This document shows, in pieces, positions 32,632 through 41,823 of a stretch of DNA of 64,000 nt. Made by a program: the position numbers and the translations under genes. This DNA is from QAND01 sp003150225 (GTDB lineage Bacteria > Bacillota > Clostridia > Christensenellales > QAND01), in the NCBI RefSeq assembly GCF_044357945.1, contig NZ_CP076563.1, forward strand, positions 868,001 through 932,000. Reading direction: 5' to 3'. Positions within the stretch are counted from its first letter, which is position 1, and each line of letters starts with the position of its first letter. A model generated the notes under the pieces. That model was not told where the DNA came from. It saw only the letters and a list, made by a program, of their open reading frames with translations, and did no database searches.

Positions 32632-34266
32632 TTACCCCCTTCCTCTTGCCATCATTATAAACGAAGCCGCTTTTCCTGTAAAGCCACGGGAAGAAGATGC
32701 AAACCTGGCCATGATCTTCCTGGCGGCTCGGATGCCGTCCGCTCCTGCGCTGACAATGCCTCCAGCATAGCCCGAGCCCTCCCCTGCCGGGTAGAGGTTA
32801 TGGGCGTAGGGGCTTGTCCCATCATCGTTTCGCAGGATCCGCACCGGAGCGCTGGTTCGGCTTTCCACCCCGGTAAAAACGGCGTCTGGGCTGTCAAACC
32901 CCCGCAATTTTCTCCCCAGATGAGGCAGCGCCTCTCGCAAACTACGGCACACATAGTCCGGTAGAACGTCATCTAGGCTGCAGAATGCCTGACCCAAGGG
33001 ATAGGTGGGCTTTACCGCTCCCAGGCGCCGGGTAGGGCGCCGGCGCAAAAAGTCCTCCACCCGCTGGGTCGGAGCAGCATAGGAGTTGGTCACGTTATAT
33101 GCCTGGCGCTCCATCTCCTCCTGGAAGACCACGCCGCCCAGGGGACCGGGAGGGTAATCCTTGGGGGATACCTGAACGATGAGCGCGGAATTGGCGTTTT
33201 CCCCGTCCCGGGCATGATAGCTCATCCCGTTGACACACAGCAGGCCAGGATCGCTGACGCTGGGAATCACCTGTCCACCAGGGCACATGCAAAAGGTATA
33301 TACCCCTCTATCCCCGCCCCGCGCGGTAAGGGCGTACTCGGCAGCGCCTAGACGGGGATGCCCCGCGTAAGCCCCATACTGGACCCCATCCACCATGGAC
33401 TGGTGGTGTTCAATCCGTGCCCCTACCGCAAAGGGCTTAGGCATAAGGGGCACCCCTAGGCTATGGAGCATCCGATAGGTATCCCTCGCGCTGTGACCAG
33501 TCGCCAGCACCACCGCGCCCGGCTGGAGGGTTTCGGTCTGCCCCTTCCACTGAAAGCTCAGGGAGGCGATCTCCCCGCCTGCTTCCAAAATTCCGGTGAG
33601 CTTTGCACCAAACAGCACTCGTCCTCCCAGGCTTTGGATGCCGTCGGTCAATGCGGAGATCACCCCTTTGAGCCGATCCGTCCCGATATGGGGCTTGGCA
33701 TCATAGCCAATCTCTTCTCCTGCCCCGTACCGCATCAAAAGCTCCAATGCGCGGCGGCCGGCAATATCCCGGTTTCGAGCGGTTAGCTTGCCGTCGGAAT
33801 AAGCTCCCGCTCCACCTTCGCCGAAGAGAACATTGCTGTCAGGATCCAAAGAACCGCCTGACAGAAAACCATTGGTATGGATATCCCGTTCTCCCATCCG
33901 ACAGCCCCGCTCCAGAAGCAGCACCGGGTATCCCTCCTCCGCAAGAGTATGGGCCGCCATCAATCCGCAGGGGCCAGCTCCCACCACAACAATGGGGCCG
34001 GATAACAATCCCTCGCCGCGAAGAAAATGGTCCGGCTCCGGTTCCGGAATGGGGAACGCTTCCCCGCGAGGACGGGAATCCACCACCTCCAGCCCCAGCG
34101 CATAGACCAACGATACCCGGCCCCGCCGCGCATCGATGGACCGGCGGCGGATCCAGAGCTTCCGGATGGCGGAGGGATCCAACCCCGCCTTCTTTGCAGC
34201 TAGGCTTCGAAGCAGGCCGGGATCCTGATCCGGCGTCAGGGATATCCCCCGAATCTCATACAGCAT
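32632..34266 (-). CDS. FAD-dependent oxidoreductase (uncharacterised dehydrogenase family)
   Basis: A 544-residue flavoprotein. About 90 N-terminal residues form a separate small domain (SLTPDQDPGLLRSLAAKK). The FAD-binding Rossmann motif VVVGAGPCGLMAAHTLAEEGYPVLLLERG starts at 93, followed by DPDSNVLFGEGGAGAYSDGKL and, near the C-terminus, PAGEGSGYAGGIVSAGADGIRAA. This layout matches the widespread family of NAD(P)/FAD-dependent proteins of unknown substrate found in Firmicutes and chloroplasts. No pathway partner is nearby. Confidence 0.85.
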   Translation of the reverse strand: MLYEIRGISLTPDQDPGLLRSLAAKKAGLDPSAIRKLWIRRRSIDARRGRVSLVYALGLEVVDSRPRGEAFPIPEPEPDHFLRGEGLLSGPIVVVGAGPCGLMAAHTLAEEGYPVLLLERGCRMGERDIHTNGFLSGGSLDPDSNVLFGEGGAGAYSDGKLTARNRDIAGRRALELLMRYGAGEEIGYDAKPHIGTDRLKGVISALTDGIQSLGGRVLFGAKLTGILEAGGEIASLSFQWKGQTETLQPGAVVLATGHSARDTYRMLHSLGVPLMPKPFAVGARIEHHQSMVDGVQYGAYAGHPRLGAAEYALTARGGDRGVYTFCMCPGGQVIPSVSDPGLLCVNGMSYHARDGENANSALIVQVSPKDYPPGPLGGVVFQEEMERQAYNVTNSYAAPTQRVEDFLRRRPTRRLGAVKPTYPLGQAFCSLDDVLPDYVCRSLREALPHLGRKLRGFDSPDAVFTGVESRTSAPVRILRNDDGTSPYAHNLYPAGEGSGYAGGIVSAGADGIRAARKIMARFASSSRGFTGKAASFIMMARGRG

Positions 34267-34325
34267 ACAATTCCTCCATAAAAAGCCGGGGACGGGGTTT
34301 CCCCCCTCCCCGGATGACGACTCCG

Positions 34326-35294
34326 CTATTCTGCTGCCGTGATCTCCACCTTTACGGTGACCTCCCTAGCGCCAGCGCTAACCACGTCCTTGGGAAGAAT
34401 AATTTGGGTAGTCAGCTCCATACTCTGATTGGCACCTTGAATCCGAACCTTCTCCACCGAAATTTTGGTTAAACCGGCCAGTACCTGAGCCGGTGCAGCC
34501 ACTTCCACCTCCGCAGGGGAAATGCTGACCCCTGCCACACGATAGCCCTGGGCCACGGCATCGGCATCTTCCAAAATGGAGCTGGTGTCGATGGGAAGCT
34601 TCTTGGTTGGCAATATCTCCATATTGACCTCAGCGGTAGGCTGATCCGAGAAAAAGCGCTTATAGCTGATGGTTTCGCCCCCTTCTCCCAATAGCTCCGC
34701 CGGCAGGCGCGCGGCGTAACTGGAGGTTAGACCGGTTTCGTCCAGCCGAATCACCACGTTACGAATGGCGGCTACATCGGACGCCGCTCCCGATATCTCC
34801 AGATATTGAGGGGTTACAATGGGATCGGTTGAATACAGACCTTCAGTTAAATCCCCCGATTTGATCACCTGGATAGGGAACTGAGCGGTGACCTTTTCCT
34901 CCACCTCTATGGTAATGGAGGCCGGAATCACCTTTACAACCGATCCGACCGGAGAATGCCCTGTTAGAGGAATGGAGTATTTTCCCGGTTCGGTGATGGC
35001 GGATACGTCGGCAATCACCCCAACGGAGCTGGACTCCAAGGATCCCAGTTCGCTGACCTTTAAGGACAGGGATACATTGGCATCGGTAAAGATGGCGCCA
35101 ACCTCCCCCTTGATGGCCAGATTGTTGCGGTCCAGTTGGGCCACCCCTACAACCTCGATGGGGATGCCCCCATAGGTGCGATTCCGCTCCGGATCGGTCT
35201 CAGAGATCACAAAGCTCCACAATAGGATGGCAAAAAACAAGGCGGCAATCTTCAGCCAAAGATTATGTTTTAATCGGTTCCATAAGCGGCTCAT
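34326..35294 (-). CDS. cdaR: CdaR-like YbbR-domain regulator of CdaA
   Basis: A 322-residue protein with one N-terminal membrane helix (LKIAALFFAILLWSFVIS, about 15-32) and four YbbR repeats outside the membrane. The pairing with CdaA is conserved in Firmicutes, where CdaR modulates cyclic-di-AMP synthesis. The start at 35294 overlaps the cdaA stop in ATGA form. The usual third gene, glmM, does not follow: the FAD oxidoreductase lies 59 bases downstream instead. Confidence 0.9.
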   Translation of the reverse strand: MSRLWNRLKHNLWLKIAALFFAILLWSFVISETDPERNRTYGGIPIEVVGVAQLDRNNLAIKGEVGAIFTDANVSLSLKVSELGSLESSSVGVIADVSAITEPGKYSIPLTGHSPVGSVVKVIPASITIEVEEKVTAQFPIQVIKSGDLTEGLYSTDPIVTPQYLEISGAASDVAAIRNVVIRLDETGLTSSYAARLPAELLGEGGETISYKRFFSDQPTAEVNMEILPTKKLPIDTSSILEDADAVAQGYRVAGVSISPAEVEVAAPAQVLAGLTKISVEKVRIQGANQSMELTTQIILPKDVVSAGAREVTVKVEITAAE

Positions 35295-36112
35295 TGGGCT
35301 TTCCTCCTTCGAAAGAAGTCGGTAAGACTCCAACCTGTGAGCTTGCCCTGGGTGCTTTCCATAATGGCGCGAATTCCTCCGGCGTCCAGGTTGGTGGTCA
35401 GCCTCCCCTCCATCGCACAGGAGATGGTCCCCGTCTCCTCTGAAACCACAAACACCACGCTGTCTGACACCTCGGAAAGCCCTACCGCCGCTCGATGGCG
35501 GGTCCCCAGGGTCTTGGGCAGTTCATCGCTATTGGTCAGAGGCAAAAAGCATCCCGCTGCTTTGATGTATCCATCCTGGATGATCACCGCGCCGTCATGG
35601 AGCGGCGTCCCTGGCATAAATATCGTACCCAAAAGCGCATTGGATACCTCAGCACCAATGCCGGTTCCAGTTTCTGCGATGTCGTCCAGCGCAACCTGCC
35701 GTTCCAGAGCAATCAACGCTCCAGTCCTGGATTTGCTCAGGCTCGTCAGGGATACCACCATCTGGTTGATGAGATCCTCCTCGTTGACGCTTCTGCGGCT
35801 ATCCCGAAACTGGCTGGTCCGTCCAATATGCTCAAATGCCTTGCGGAGTTCAGGCTGAAACAGCACGATGATCAAAACCGCGCCCATATTGATCACATAG
35901 TTCAAGACCCAGGTGATGGACTGAAGGCCAATCCATTCACTGATCCGGGCCGCAATCAACATGATGCCGCATCCCTTTAACACCTGCATTGCGCGGGTGC
36001 GGGAAGCAAGCTTCAGAATATAATAGATCAGTACCGTCACCAGGGCGATATCCACCAAGTCCAGGATGCTGAACCGTGAAAAGATATTCCCTAAAAACTC
36101 CCAAATGCTCAA
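35291..36112 (-). CDS. cdaA: Diadenylate cyclase CdaA
   Basis: Makes the second messenger c-di-AMP from two ATP. The 273 residues have three N-terminal membrane helices (about 18-85) and a DAC domain with the catalytic DGA motif (173-175, in HDGAVIIQDG) and RHR (205-207, in GTRHRAAVGLSE). The only suitable start is TTG at 36112 with a weak site (AGGCAGG), which would lower expression. It is followed directly by cdaR and preceded by a small gene at 36137. Confidence 0.94.
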   Translation of the reverse strand: MSIWEFLGNIFSRFSILDLVDIALVTVLIYYILKLASRTRAMQVLKGCGIMLIAARISEWIGLQSITWVLNYVINMGAVLIIVLFQPELRKAFEHIGRTSQFRDSRRSVNEEDLINQMVVSLTSLSKSRTGALIALERQVALDDIAETGTGIGAEVSNALLGTIFMPGTPLHDGAVIIQDGYIKAAGCFLPLTNSDELPKTLGTRHRAAVGLSEVSDSVVFVVSEETGTISCAMEGRLTTNLDAGGIRAIMESTQGKLTGWSLTDFFRRRKAQ

Positions 36113-36136
36113 AAGATGTATGCCTGCCTTATCAAA

Positions 36137-36385
36137 TTATTTTTTTGGGCTCTTTCGTGTCCTCCTAGGCTTCTCCTCCGGCTCTTCCGTGGCATCAGCC
36201 ATCCCAGCCAGATCCGAAAGATCAATTCTAGACAGCACCACCGCGTTTTGCTGCACCAGCTCAGGGGAGGAAAGGCTCTCTCCCCTTGACAACTTCTCAT
36301 CGGCAAGCTGCTCCAGCTTATCCCGCTCGATTTCCAACTCATAGAGCTTTGCTAGATTTTCTTCCGTATAGTCTTTTGACAACAC
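36137..36385 (-). CDS. Small protein upstream of cdaA (weakly Spo0E-like)
   Basis: An 82-residue soluble protein. Residues 12-55 form two predicted helices with a GESLSSPELVQQN turn, a layout like the small Spo0E phosphatases, but the diagnostic Ser-Gln-x-x-x-Asp motif is replaced (NAVVLSRID). The tail is acidic and then strongly basic (KPRRTRKSPKK). The probable start is TTG at 36385, seven bases after GAGG. It is 24 bases from cdaA and likely cotranscribed. Function unknown. Confidence 0.55.
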   Translation of the reverse strand: MLSKDYTEENLAKLYELEIERDKLEQLADEKLSRGESLSSPELVQQNAVVLSRIDLSDLAGMADATEEPEEKPRRTRKSPKK

Positions 36386-36500
36386 TTTTCCTCAATTCCT
36401 GTTGGTGGTATTATTTTAGCATACAACCCAATGCGCTTTCAATAAAAGTGCAATAGATCAAAAAGGCTCTCTTTTCCATAAAGCCGTAGGAGGAACCAGA

Positions 36501-36731
36501 ATGCGCTATATCGTCGACCGCCAAGAAAACGGTCAATTTTTATTGCTGGGAGAGAATGGCGACAGACTGCTACTCTCGCCGGATCAGATCAACGGCCGCG
36601 CCCATGAAGGCGCGGTGGTAGATCGATCAGAGGACGGCGTCTTTACCGTGAACCTTGAAGCCGAGCATACCTTGCGCCAAGAAGCCAAAGATACCCTCCA
36701 GCGGCTCTTTCAACGCAGCAAGGATTTATAG
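36501..36731 (+). CDS. DUF3006 domain protein
   Basis: A 76-residue protein that begins MRYIVDRQENGQFLLLGENG and ends with LRQEAKDTLQRLFQRSKDL, the beta-strand-rich fold and helical tail typical of DUF3006. No biochemical function is established. The ATG at 36501 follows TAGGAGGAACC. It is the only plus-strand gene in this stretch, converging on the germination operon; its last codons overlap the end of the small gene at 36726 by six bases. Confidence 0.8.
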   Translation: MRYIVDRQENGQFLLLGENGDRLLLSPDQINGRAHEGAVVDRSEDGVFTVNLEAEHTLRQEAKDTLQRLFQRSKDL

Positions 36732-36878
36732 CACAAACATTCCATAAACCCAAACGCCAAAGATCGAAAGGGCCATAAATCCGAAGGGTACTGCGGGGCG
36801 CCAGCAACCATCCTGGACCAGTTTGATGGCATAGGCGGTACAATAGGCCATAGCCAGGGCCATTACAGCGATCATCAT
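36726..36878 (-). CDS. 50-residue membrane protein at the end of the ger operon
   Basis: A short gene not obvious from ORF length alone. The ATG at 36878 lies eight bases after AGGAGG and five bases past the gerC stop. It encodes 50 residues with two hydrophobic segments, MMIAVMALAMAYCTAYAI and VPFGFMALSIFGVWVYGMFV, joined by a short loop with QDGCWRP. Established knowledge: some germinant receptor operons carry a fourth small two-helix D-subunit gene. Position, size and topology fit such a role, but homology is not shown. Confidence 0.65.
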   Translation of the reverse strand: MMIAVMALAMAYCTAYAIKLVQDGCWRPAVPFGFMALSIFGVWVYGMFVL

Positions 36879-36883
36879 ATGCG

Positions 36884-38110
36884 TCACCTCCTGTACGGGT
36901 CCTGTTTGACCATTTGGAACTCCACCCGGACCTCCACCTGGCCGTTGCGGATGGCATCCTTGACGCCATCTTTTTCATAAGCCGCAAAGGAGAGATACCG
37001 GCGGCTCGCCCAGCGGGACAGGTTAAAGGCATCGGAGCCCGCTGCCAGAGCCTTGATCCGCACCTCCTCCATACGGCGGTTTAGCTCTGATTCCGCCGCA
37101 AGGGTAACGGCTTCAAAGACCGCATCATCATCCATGTTCACAAAATTGGTCTGATCCACCACTCGTCCACGAAGAAAGACGGTTATCCTACAGCGAGCGC
37201 CATCTTCCTCAAGATCCACCTGGATGCTGGGCTGCGCACGCTTTGTAAGATTCAGCGTAACGGTGCCCTCCCCCGAGGGATCCGGCACCACATACCTGGT
37301 ATGGCTGAACTCGCCGCGGGCCATGAGCAAAAACTTGGTCTCCCCTGGGCCCAGTATCTCCACCATCTTGCCGTCTGAGAACAGCGTTGCTCCTCTGAGA
37401 TCACTCCCCAAGCCGCCCTCTCTAGAAATTTCCCCTACCGGATCGTCCATGGCACTTTGGGAAAAAGCCTCCTCGGAGGCCTCTTCCCCCTCTCCAGTAG
37501 CCGGGGAAGACACCGATTCATTCACACTGCCCAAGGCCACCACACAATCCCCCCGTCCATCGGTAAAATACTCCAACAGGTCGGCTATGGTAGCCGATGG
37601 AATGATGGAGGAGTTGGCTGCGCCCTGGATCAGATTCTCCTGCAGCCGCTCCAGATTGGATTCCTTTTCGTTTTCAAACCCTTTCAAAAAATCCTGTGCC
37701 GATCCCCGGGCAACCACCACCAAAGCCTCCTCCCGAAGTTCCGCCAAATAAGCGCAGGAGGCAATCAAGCCCGGCATATCCCCCGCCCGCGCCAGTTCTT
37801 CGCTGACCACAAAAAAATTTAAATGAGCAAAATTCATATTCCGGGCATCGGCATGGTTGGCGCTTTCAAAAGCATCCAGGATATTATCCGCCTCCAGGGT
37901 CAAGCTGCGAAACCGCGCCTCCCCGTTTCCCAAGCCCTCTCCCAATAAAATTGGCATCTGAAAGGTATACCGGTAGGTCTTTTCCTCTCCCCTGTCAATG
38001 GCAACGCTGAGAACATGGGCGGAATCATCCAATTCCAAGCTATCGCTGCATCCGCCCAGAAAAGTCATAACGAGCAAAAGCAGCCCCAGAAGCATTCCGC
38101 GCTTAACCAT
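36884..38110 (-). CDS. gerC: Ger(x)C-family spore germination lipoprotein
   Basis: C subunit of a nutrient germinant receptor, 408 residues, exported to the outer face of the inner spore membrane. The signal ends in a lipobox with Cys21 (LGGCSDSLELDD). The body has the family layout: LSVAIDRGE, a long helical segment with EELARAGDMP, and a C-terminal domain. It carries an acidic Ser/Glu-rich insert near 200-240. It overlaps gerB by eight bases. Confidence 0.9.
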   Translation of the reverse strand: MVKRGMLLGLLLLVMTFLGGCSDSLELDDSAHVLSVAIDRGEEKTYRYTFQMPILLGEGLGNGEARFRSLTLEADNILDAFESANHADARNMNFAHLNFFVVSEELARAGDMPGLIASCAYLAELREEALVVVARGSAQDFLKGFENEKESNLERLQENLIQGAANSSIIPSATIADLLEYFTDGRGDCVVALGSVNESVSSPATGEGEEASEEAFSQSAMDDPVGEISREGGLGSDLRGATLFSDGKMVEILGPGETKFLLMARGEFSHTRYVVPDPSGEGTVTLNLTKRAQPSIQVDLEEDGARCRITVFLRGRVVDQTNFVNMDDDAVFEAVTLAAESELNRRMEEVRIKALAAGSDAFNLSRWASRRYLSFAAYEKDGVKDAIRNGQVEVRVEFQMVKQDPYRR

Positions 38111-39161
38111 GACGTATCCTCCTTCCCGTCAAAAGCCCCAATGCAATTCCCCCAAGGAGAAACCAAACGCTCCAGCTTTCCACATCGCTTCCCATCCCCC
38201 ATAGCGGTGAACCGGGAGTCAGCGACCACTGGATGGCGCAGAGACACGCCATCCCAATAAGCACAACTGCAGGGCGTACATCCGGAAGGCCCACGATCCG
38301 CTTGACCAATATGCCGCATACGTAGAGCCCCAACGCTCCCGATACCACGCCCAAACAGGTAATGGCTACGCTTAAGATGGGATCCAAGCGGTAAAAGGAT
38401 CGTCCCATGGTGGCCTGCTCAAACAAAAACGAGACGGGAGAAAAGCCCGGCTGGACGGAATATGGGCTCCGTACCATCAGGCAGGCCAGTAGAATGCCGC
38501 CTCCCCAAAGCGCGCCGAAGCAGGCTCCGCGGATGCCAAACTTCTTGATCCTGGGGGTGTCGGACGGCTTTTGAGGAAACACCCAGAGTAGCACAATGGG
38601 CCAAAAAGCCATGATCCACTGAAGGCCCGCCCGCACATAGTCCTTCCAGTCCTCCCGTACCAAGGGTAACACCCGAAAAGGATCGTAATTGCTGTATGCC
38701 GCCCAAAGTCCCAGGATAAGAACAAGGAAGGAAAGCACCAGACCAATCTTTCCTGCTCCATCCATGCCGGTCAGGCCAAAAAATGCCCCCGCCACCATAG
38801 CCGCCAATACCACCGCAGCAATGGTGGATTCCCCGGTGGTCAAAAAGGTATCGTATTTCATGGTTAAGGTCATACGGCTAACATTAGCCGTTACCTCCAT
38901 AAGGATGGCTACAAGAAACAGGATCATTACCATTCGTTGCGACAAGGTGGACGTCTCTCCATCGAGTGGGCATAGTCCCCCCCTCAGACGATTTTGATCC
39001 AGCAAAAAAATCAACGCGACTCCGCCTACCAAAGCAATCAAGGGAACCAAAAACGCGCCGCCGCCAAGGATACTGAGACTATTATCCACCAACAGAACCT
39101 TGGCAAGAGAGGTAATTAAAATAAATTTTCCGAAGGCGCTGTACCCAAGCTTTTCCCTCAT
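38103..39161 (-). CDS. gerB: GerAB-type germinant receptor permease subunit
   Basis: B subunit, 352 residues with about ten membrane helices, of the APC/spore-germination permease family, thought to bind the germinant. It opens with KLGYSAFGKFILITSLAKVLLVDN, a typical spore permease start, and has the TGMDGAGKIGLVLSF segment. It overlaps gerA by four bases and gerC by eight, so the three subunits are translated together. Confidence 0.9.
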   Translation of the reverse strand: MREKLGYSAFGKFILITSLAKVLLVDNSLSILGGGAFLVPLIALVGGVALIFLLDQNRLRGGLCPLDGETSTLSQRMVMILFLVAILMEVTANVSRMTLTMKYDTFLTTGESTIAAVVLAAMVAGAFFGLTGMDGAGKIGLVLSFLVLILGLWAAYSNYDPFRVLPLVREDWKDYVRAGLQWIMAFWPIVLLWVFPQKPSDTPRIKKFGIRGACFGALWGGGILLACLMVRSPYSVQPGFSPVSFLFEQATMGRSFYRLDPILSVAITCLGVVSGALGLYVCGILVKRIVGLPDVRPAVVLIGMACLCAIQWSLTPGSPLWGMGSDVESWSVWFLLGGIALGLLTGRRIRHG

Positions 39162-40720
39162 TTTTTCCCACCTCCCCGGATATAGTCTGGAATATCCCCA
39201 CCGCGGGTGATGTTCCCTTTGATGATCAAATCCCGGTTGGAGCGGGTCTTGGGTGCAACGGGGGTAAAATAGGGTACGCCATAGGATTTAATGGAACACA
39301 AATACGCGCAGAGCGGAATAAACACCAAAAGAATGCCCCAAAAACCGCCCAGTAGCGCAGCGCCCAGGAAGATAAATCGCACATAATACAGAGCCATTTG
39401 TAGGGAAAAATCCGGAATTGCAAAACTGGCCAATCCCGCTGTGGACACCACGATGATGGCGATGGGGCTCACCAGGTTGGCCGACACCGCCGCCTGCCCT
39501 AAAATGAGCCCTCCGACGATGCCCAGGGTTTGGTTGATCCCCGATTGCACCCGGATACTGGCTTCCCGCAGCAGCTCAAAAACGATGGACATCAGTAGAA
39601 TTTCCAGAAATACCGGAAGGGCGATGAGCTGCCGGCTTGCCAGGCTGGAAAGGATGAATTCAATGGGCAGCATCTTTTGGTGAAACAGCACCAGCGCCAC
39701 ATAGATCCCCGGAAGTAGCATGGAAATAAAGAGGCTCGCGTAACGGATGATCCGCTCAATGGTAGCAAATACCGGGTTGATAAAATAATCCTCGCTGGTC
39801 TGCATCAAGGAAAAAAACGTAATGGGCAACACCATCACAAAGGGATAGCCGTCGCACACCAGCGCAATATGCCCTTGGGTCAGATAGGCAGCCGCTCGAT
39901 CGGGGCGCTCGGTCTGAAGGGTGCGAGGCAGAATGCACCGGCGGTCCTCCTTCATAAGCTGCTCCATCATGCCGCCGCCCAGAACAAACCCCACATCGCT
40001 GATACCCTTTATCTTTTCAATGACCCGCTGTACCAGCTGTTCCGATGCCACTCCCTTTCGGTACATAACGGCACACTTCATATTGTTATCTCCACCGGTG
40101 GGCATGATTTGGCTCACCAAGTCAGGCACCCGGACAATACTGCGGATCAAGGTGATATTGGTCCGCATGTTCTCCACGAACCCCTGCTGCGGCCCCTTTA
40201 CCACCTTCTCGTTGATGGTCTCTCCCACCGTACGCTTGTCGTAGCTTTTTACATCCAAGGTGATAGCCCGGGCATCCCCGTCAAAGAACACCACAGCGTC
40301 CCCCTCAAGAATGGAGTTCACCATCTGTTTCCCGTCGGTGGCAACGGAAATATTATTGATGGGCAACACCCGCCTTAAGGCATCGTCTATCCCCTCGCAT
40401 GGATGCTGAATCAATGGCCGCAGCAGCATATCGTCCACGATCATGCTGTTGGTCAGGCCATCGATAAAGGCCAGCAGCACCTTGATCTTCCCGCAGTAAA
40501 ATTCCCGGCGAATATAGTCCATGTTGATTTCCTTATGAAACAAGGCGTCCAGCTGTTTTTTATTCTCCTCCAGCGACTCTGTGGGGGTAAAGCCATCCAG
40601 TTTGGGAGGAACGTTGCTTCCGCCATAACCGTCTTCCTTGGCGTTGTTCCGCTCCTCCTCATCCTCCCCTAAGAAAAAGGCTTCCTTGGGGGTAAATCCA
40701 AACCAATCCCAGTCAGGCAT
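39158..40720 (-). CDS. gerA: GerAA-type germinant receptor subunit
   Basis: A subunit, 520 residues: a large N-terminal cytosolic domain (KVLLAFIDGLTNSMIVDDMLLRPL, DGDARAITLDVKSYDKRTVGE) and C-terminal membrane helices from about residue 290 (FVMVLPITFFSLMQTSEDYF, LLPGIYVALVLFHQKMLP, GVPYFTPVAP near the end). The start is ambiguous. ATG at 40720 has the best spacing from GGGAGG; 40726 and 40729 are possible, 40774 unlikely. First gene of gerA-gerB-gerC-orf50. Confidence 0.9.
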   Translation of the reverse strand: MPDWDWFGFTPKEAFFLGEDEEERNNAKEDGYGGSNVPPKLDGFTPTESLEENKKQLDALFHKEINMDYIRREFYCGKIKVLLAFIDGLTNSMIVDDMLLRPLIQHPCEGIDDALRRVLPINNISVATDGKQMVNSILEGDAVVFFDGDARAITLDVKSYDKRTVGETINEKVVKGPQQGFVENMRTNITLIRSIVRVPDLVSQIMPTGGDNNMKCAVMYRKGVASEQLVQRVIEKIKGISDVGFVLGGGMMEQLMKEDRRCILPRTLQTERPDRAAAYLTQGHIALVCDGYPFVMVLPITFFSLMQTSEDYFINPVFATIERIIRYASLFISMLLPGIYVALVLFHQKMLPIEFILSSLASRQLIALPVFLEILLMSIVFELLREASIRVQSGINQTLGIVGGLILGQAAVSANLVSPIAIIVVSTAGLASFAIPDFSLQMALYYVRFIFLGAALLGGFWGILLVFIPLCAYLCSIKSYGVPYFTPVAPKTRSNRDLIIKGNITRGGDIPDYIRGGGKK

Positions 40721-40782
40721 GCGCATCATCCCTCCCGCTTTTCTCCTATTGTTTCCAGCAAAGGAAAAAAGCATACGGCTTC

Positions 40783-41811
40783 TTAGCGCGGACCGGTATA
40801 ACGATAGGGTTTCACCGTATCGGTGTAGTAGTTGTATTCCTTGTTTACCGCTGCAAAATATCCCTGCTTGCGGTAACTGGCCACGTCGTTCTTCAGCTTG
40901 TTATAAAGGCTTCGATCTTTGCTGTACAGCTCATCGGCAATCTGGTCAAAAAATGCGATCTTGCCCGGCTTGGTTAACCGTGCCCATTCCGTCTGCACAC
41001 TCTGGGAATAGCCGGAACTGGATTTCCCGCTGCTTCCGCTGCTGCGTCCGCCCCCGCTCCGGGAGGAGCTGGAGGCTTTTGCCGCCAACGCAAGCTCGGT
41101 CTCCCGCACCGAGTTGTTGTACTTTACCATAGCTAGGATACGGTCATCCCGATCCTCCATCAGCTGATCCAGGTATTTTCGCATAGCGCTCTGCTGCTTG
41201 GCAGAGATCATCCCCTTGTTGCTAAGCAAGTCCCGCTGCACATCCAAGATCTCCTGATTGATGGCGTCCACCTGATCCCGGTATTCCTGGTTGATCCGAT
41301 CCACCATGGTAAGGTGCTTATCGCTGGCCTTGTCCACCATTCCTATGTAGTGGGTACTTCGGCCCATTCCCCGCTTCAAAGCATCGTTAGCAAGATACTC
41401 CCGGGTCTCGTTAAACTGCTCCTCCAGAAGATCCAAGCGCTGCTGGTATGCTGGATCCAAGGCGCTGATGGAACGTTGAAGGGCCTCGGTGAGCCGTTGC
41501 GCTTTTTCCTCCTCAGCGGCCAGCATAGCGTCGTATTCCCCCGAGACGGCGGCCTGCGCCCGTTCCAGCAGCTGTGCATCGCTAGGCGCCGTATAATCAT
41601 AATAAGAAAGCCCATAGCTGTTCTGGCGGGTGCTGACGGAGGATCCCCCAAGAGAGGAGGAGGCCGTGATGCTTCCCAGCTGTTGATAAGCCCGCTCGGT
41701 TTCATCCCCCCAGACGCCGTCCACCGATAGCCCCGCCCCCTTATCGTTTAGGAGCTTCTGTATCTCTTTGATATAATCACCGGATTTTCCATAATATTGG
41801 CTGTACGCCAT
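40783..41811 (-). CDS. Prophage remnant: peptidoglycan-binding/coiled-coil protein
   Basis: A 342-residue protein. Residues 1-45 form a PG_binding_1-type module (GDYIKEIQKLLNDKGAGLSVDGVWGDETERAYQQL). Then comes a long helical coiled-coil core (about 75-230), a Ser/Gly-rich linker (SSSSRSGGGRSSGSSGKSSS) and a C-terminal helical part. It follows the beta-helix gene by 12 bases on the same strand. It may be a virion-associated, injected or tail-linked protein; no family is clearly recognised. Confidence 0.55.
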   Translation of the reverse strand: MAYSQYYGKSGDYIKEIQKLLNDKGAGLSVDGVWGDETERAYQQLGSITASSSLGGSSVSTRQNSYGLSYYDYTAPSDAQLLERAQAAVSGEYDAMLAAEEEKAQRLTEALQRSISALDPAYQQRLDLLEEQFNETREYLANDALKRGMGRSTHYIGMVDKASDKHLTMVDRINQEYRDQVDAINQEILDVQRDLLSNKGMISAKQQSAMRKYLDQLMEDRDDRILAMVKYNNSVRETELALAAKASSSSRSGGGRSSGSSGKSSSGYSQSVQTEWARLTKPGKIAFFDQIADELYSKDRSLYNKLKNDVASYRKQGYFAAVNKEYNYYTDTVKPYRYTGPR

Positions 41812-41823
41812 GGTATCTCCTCC

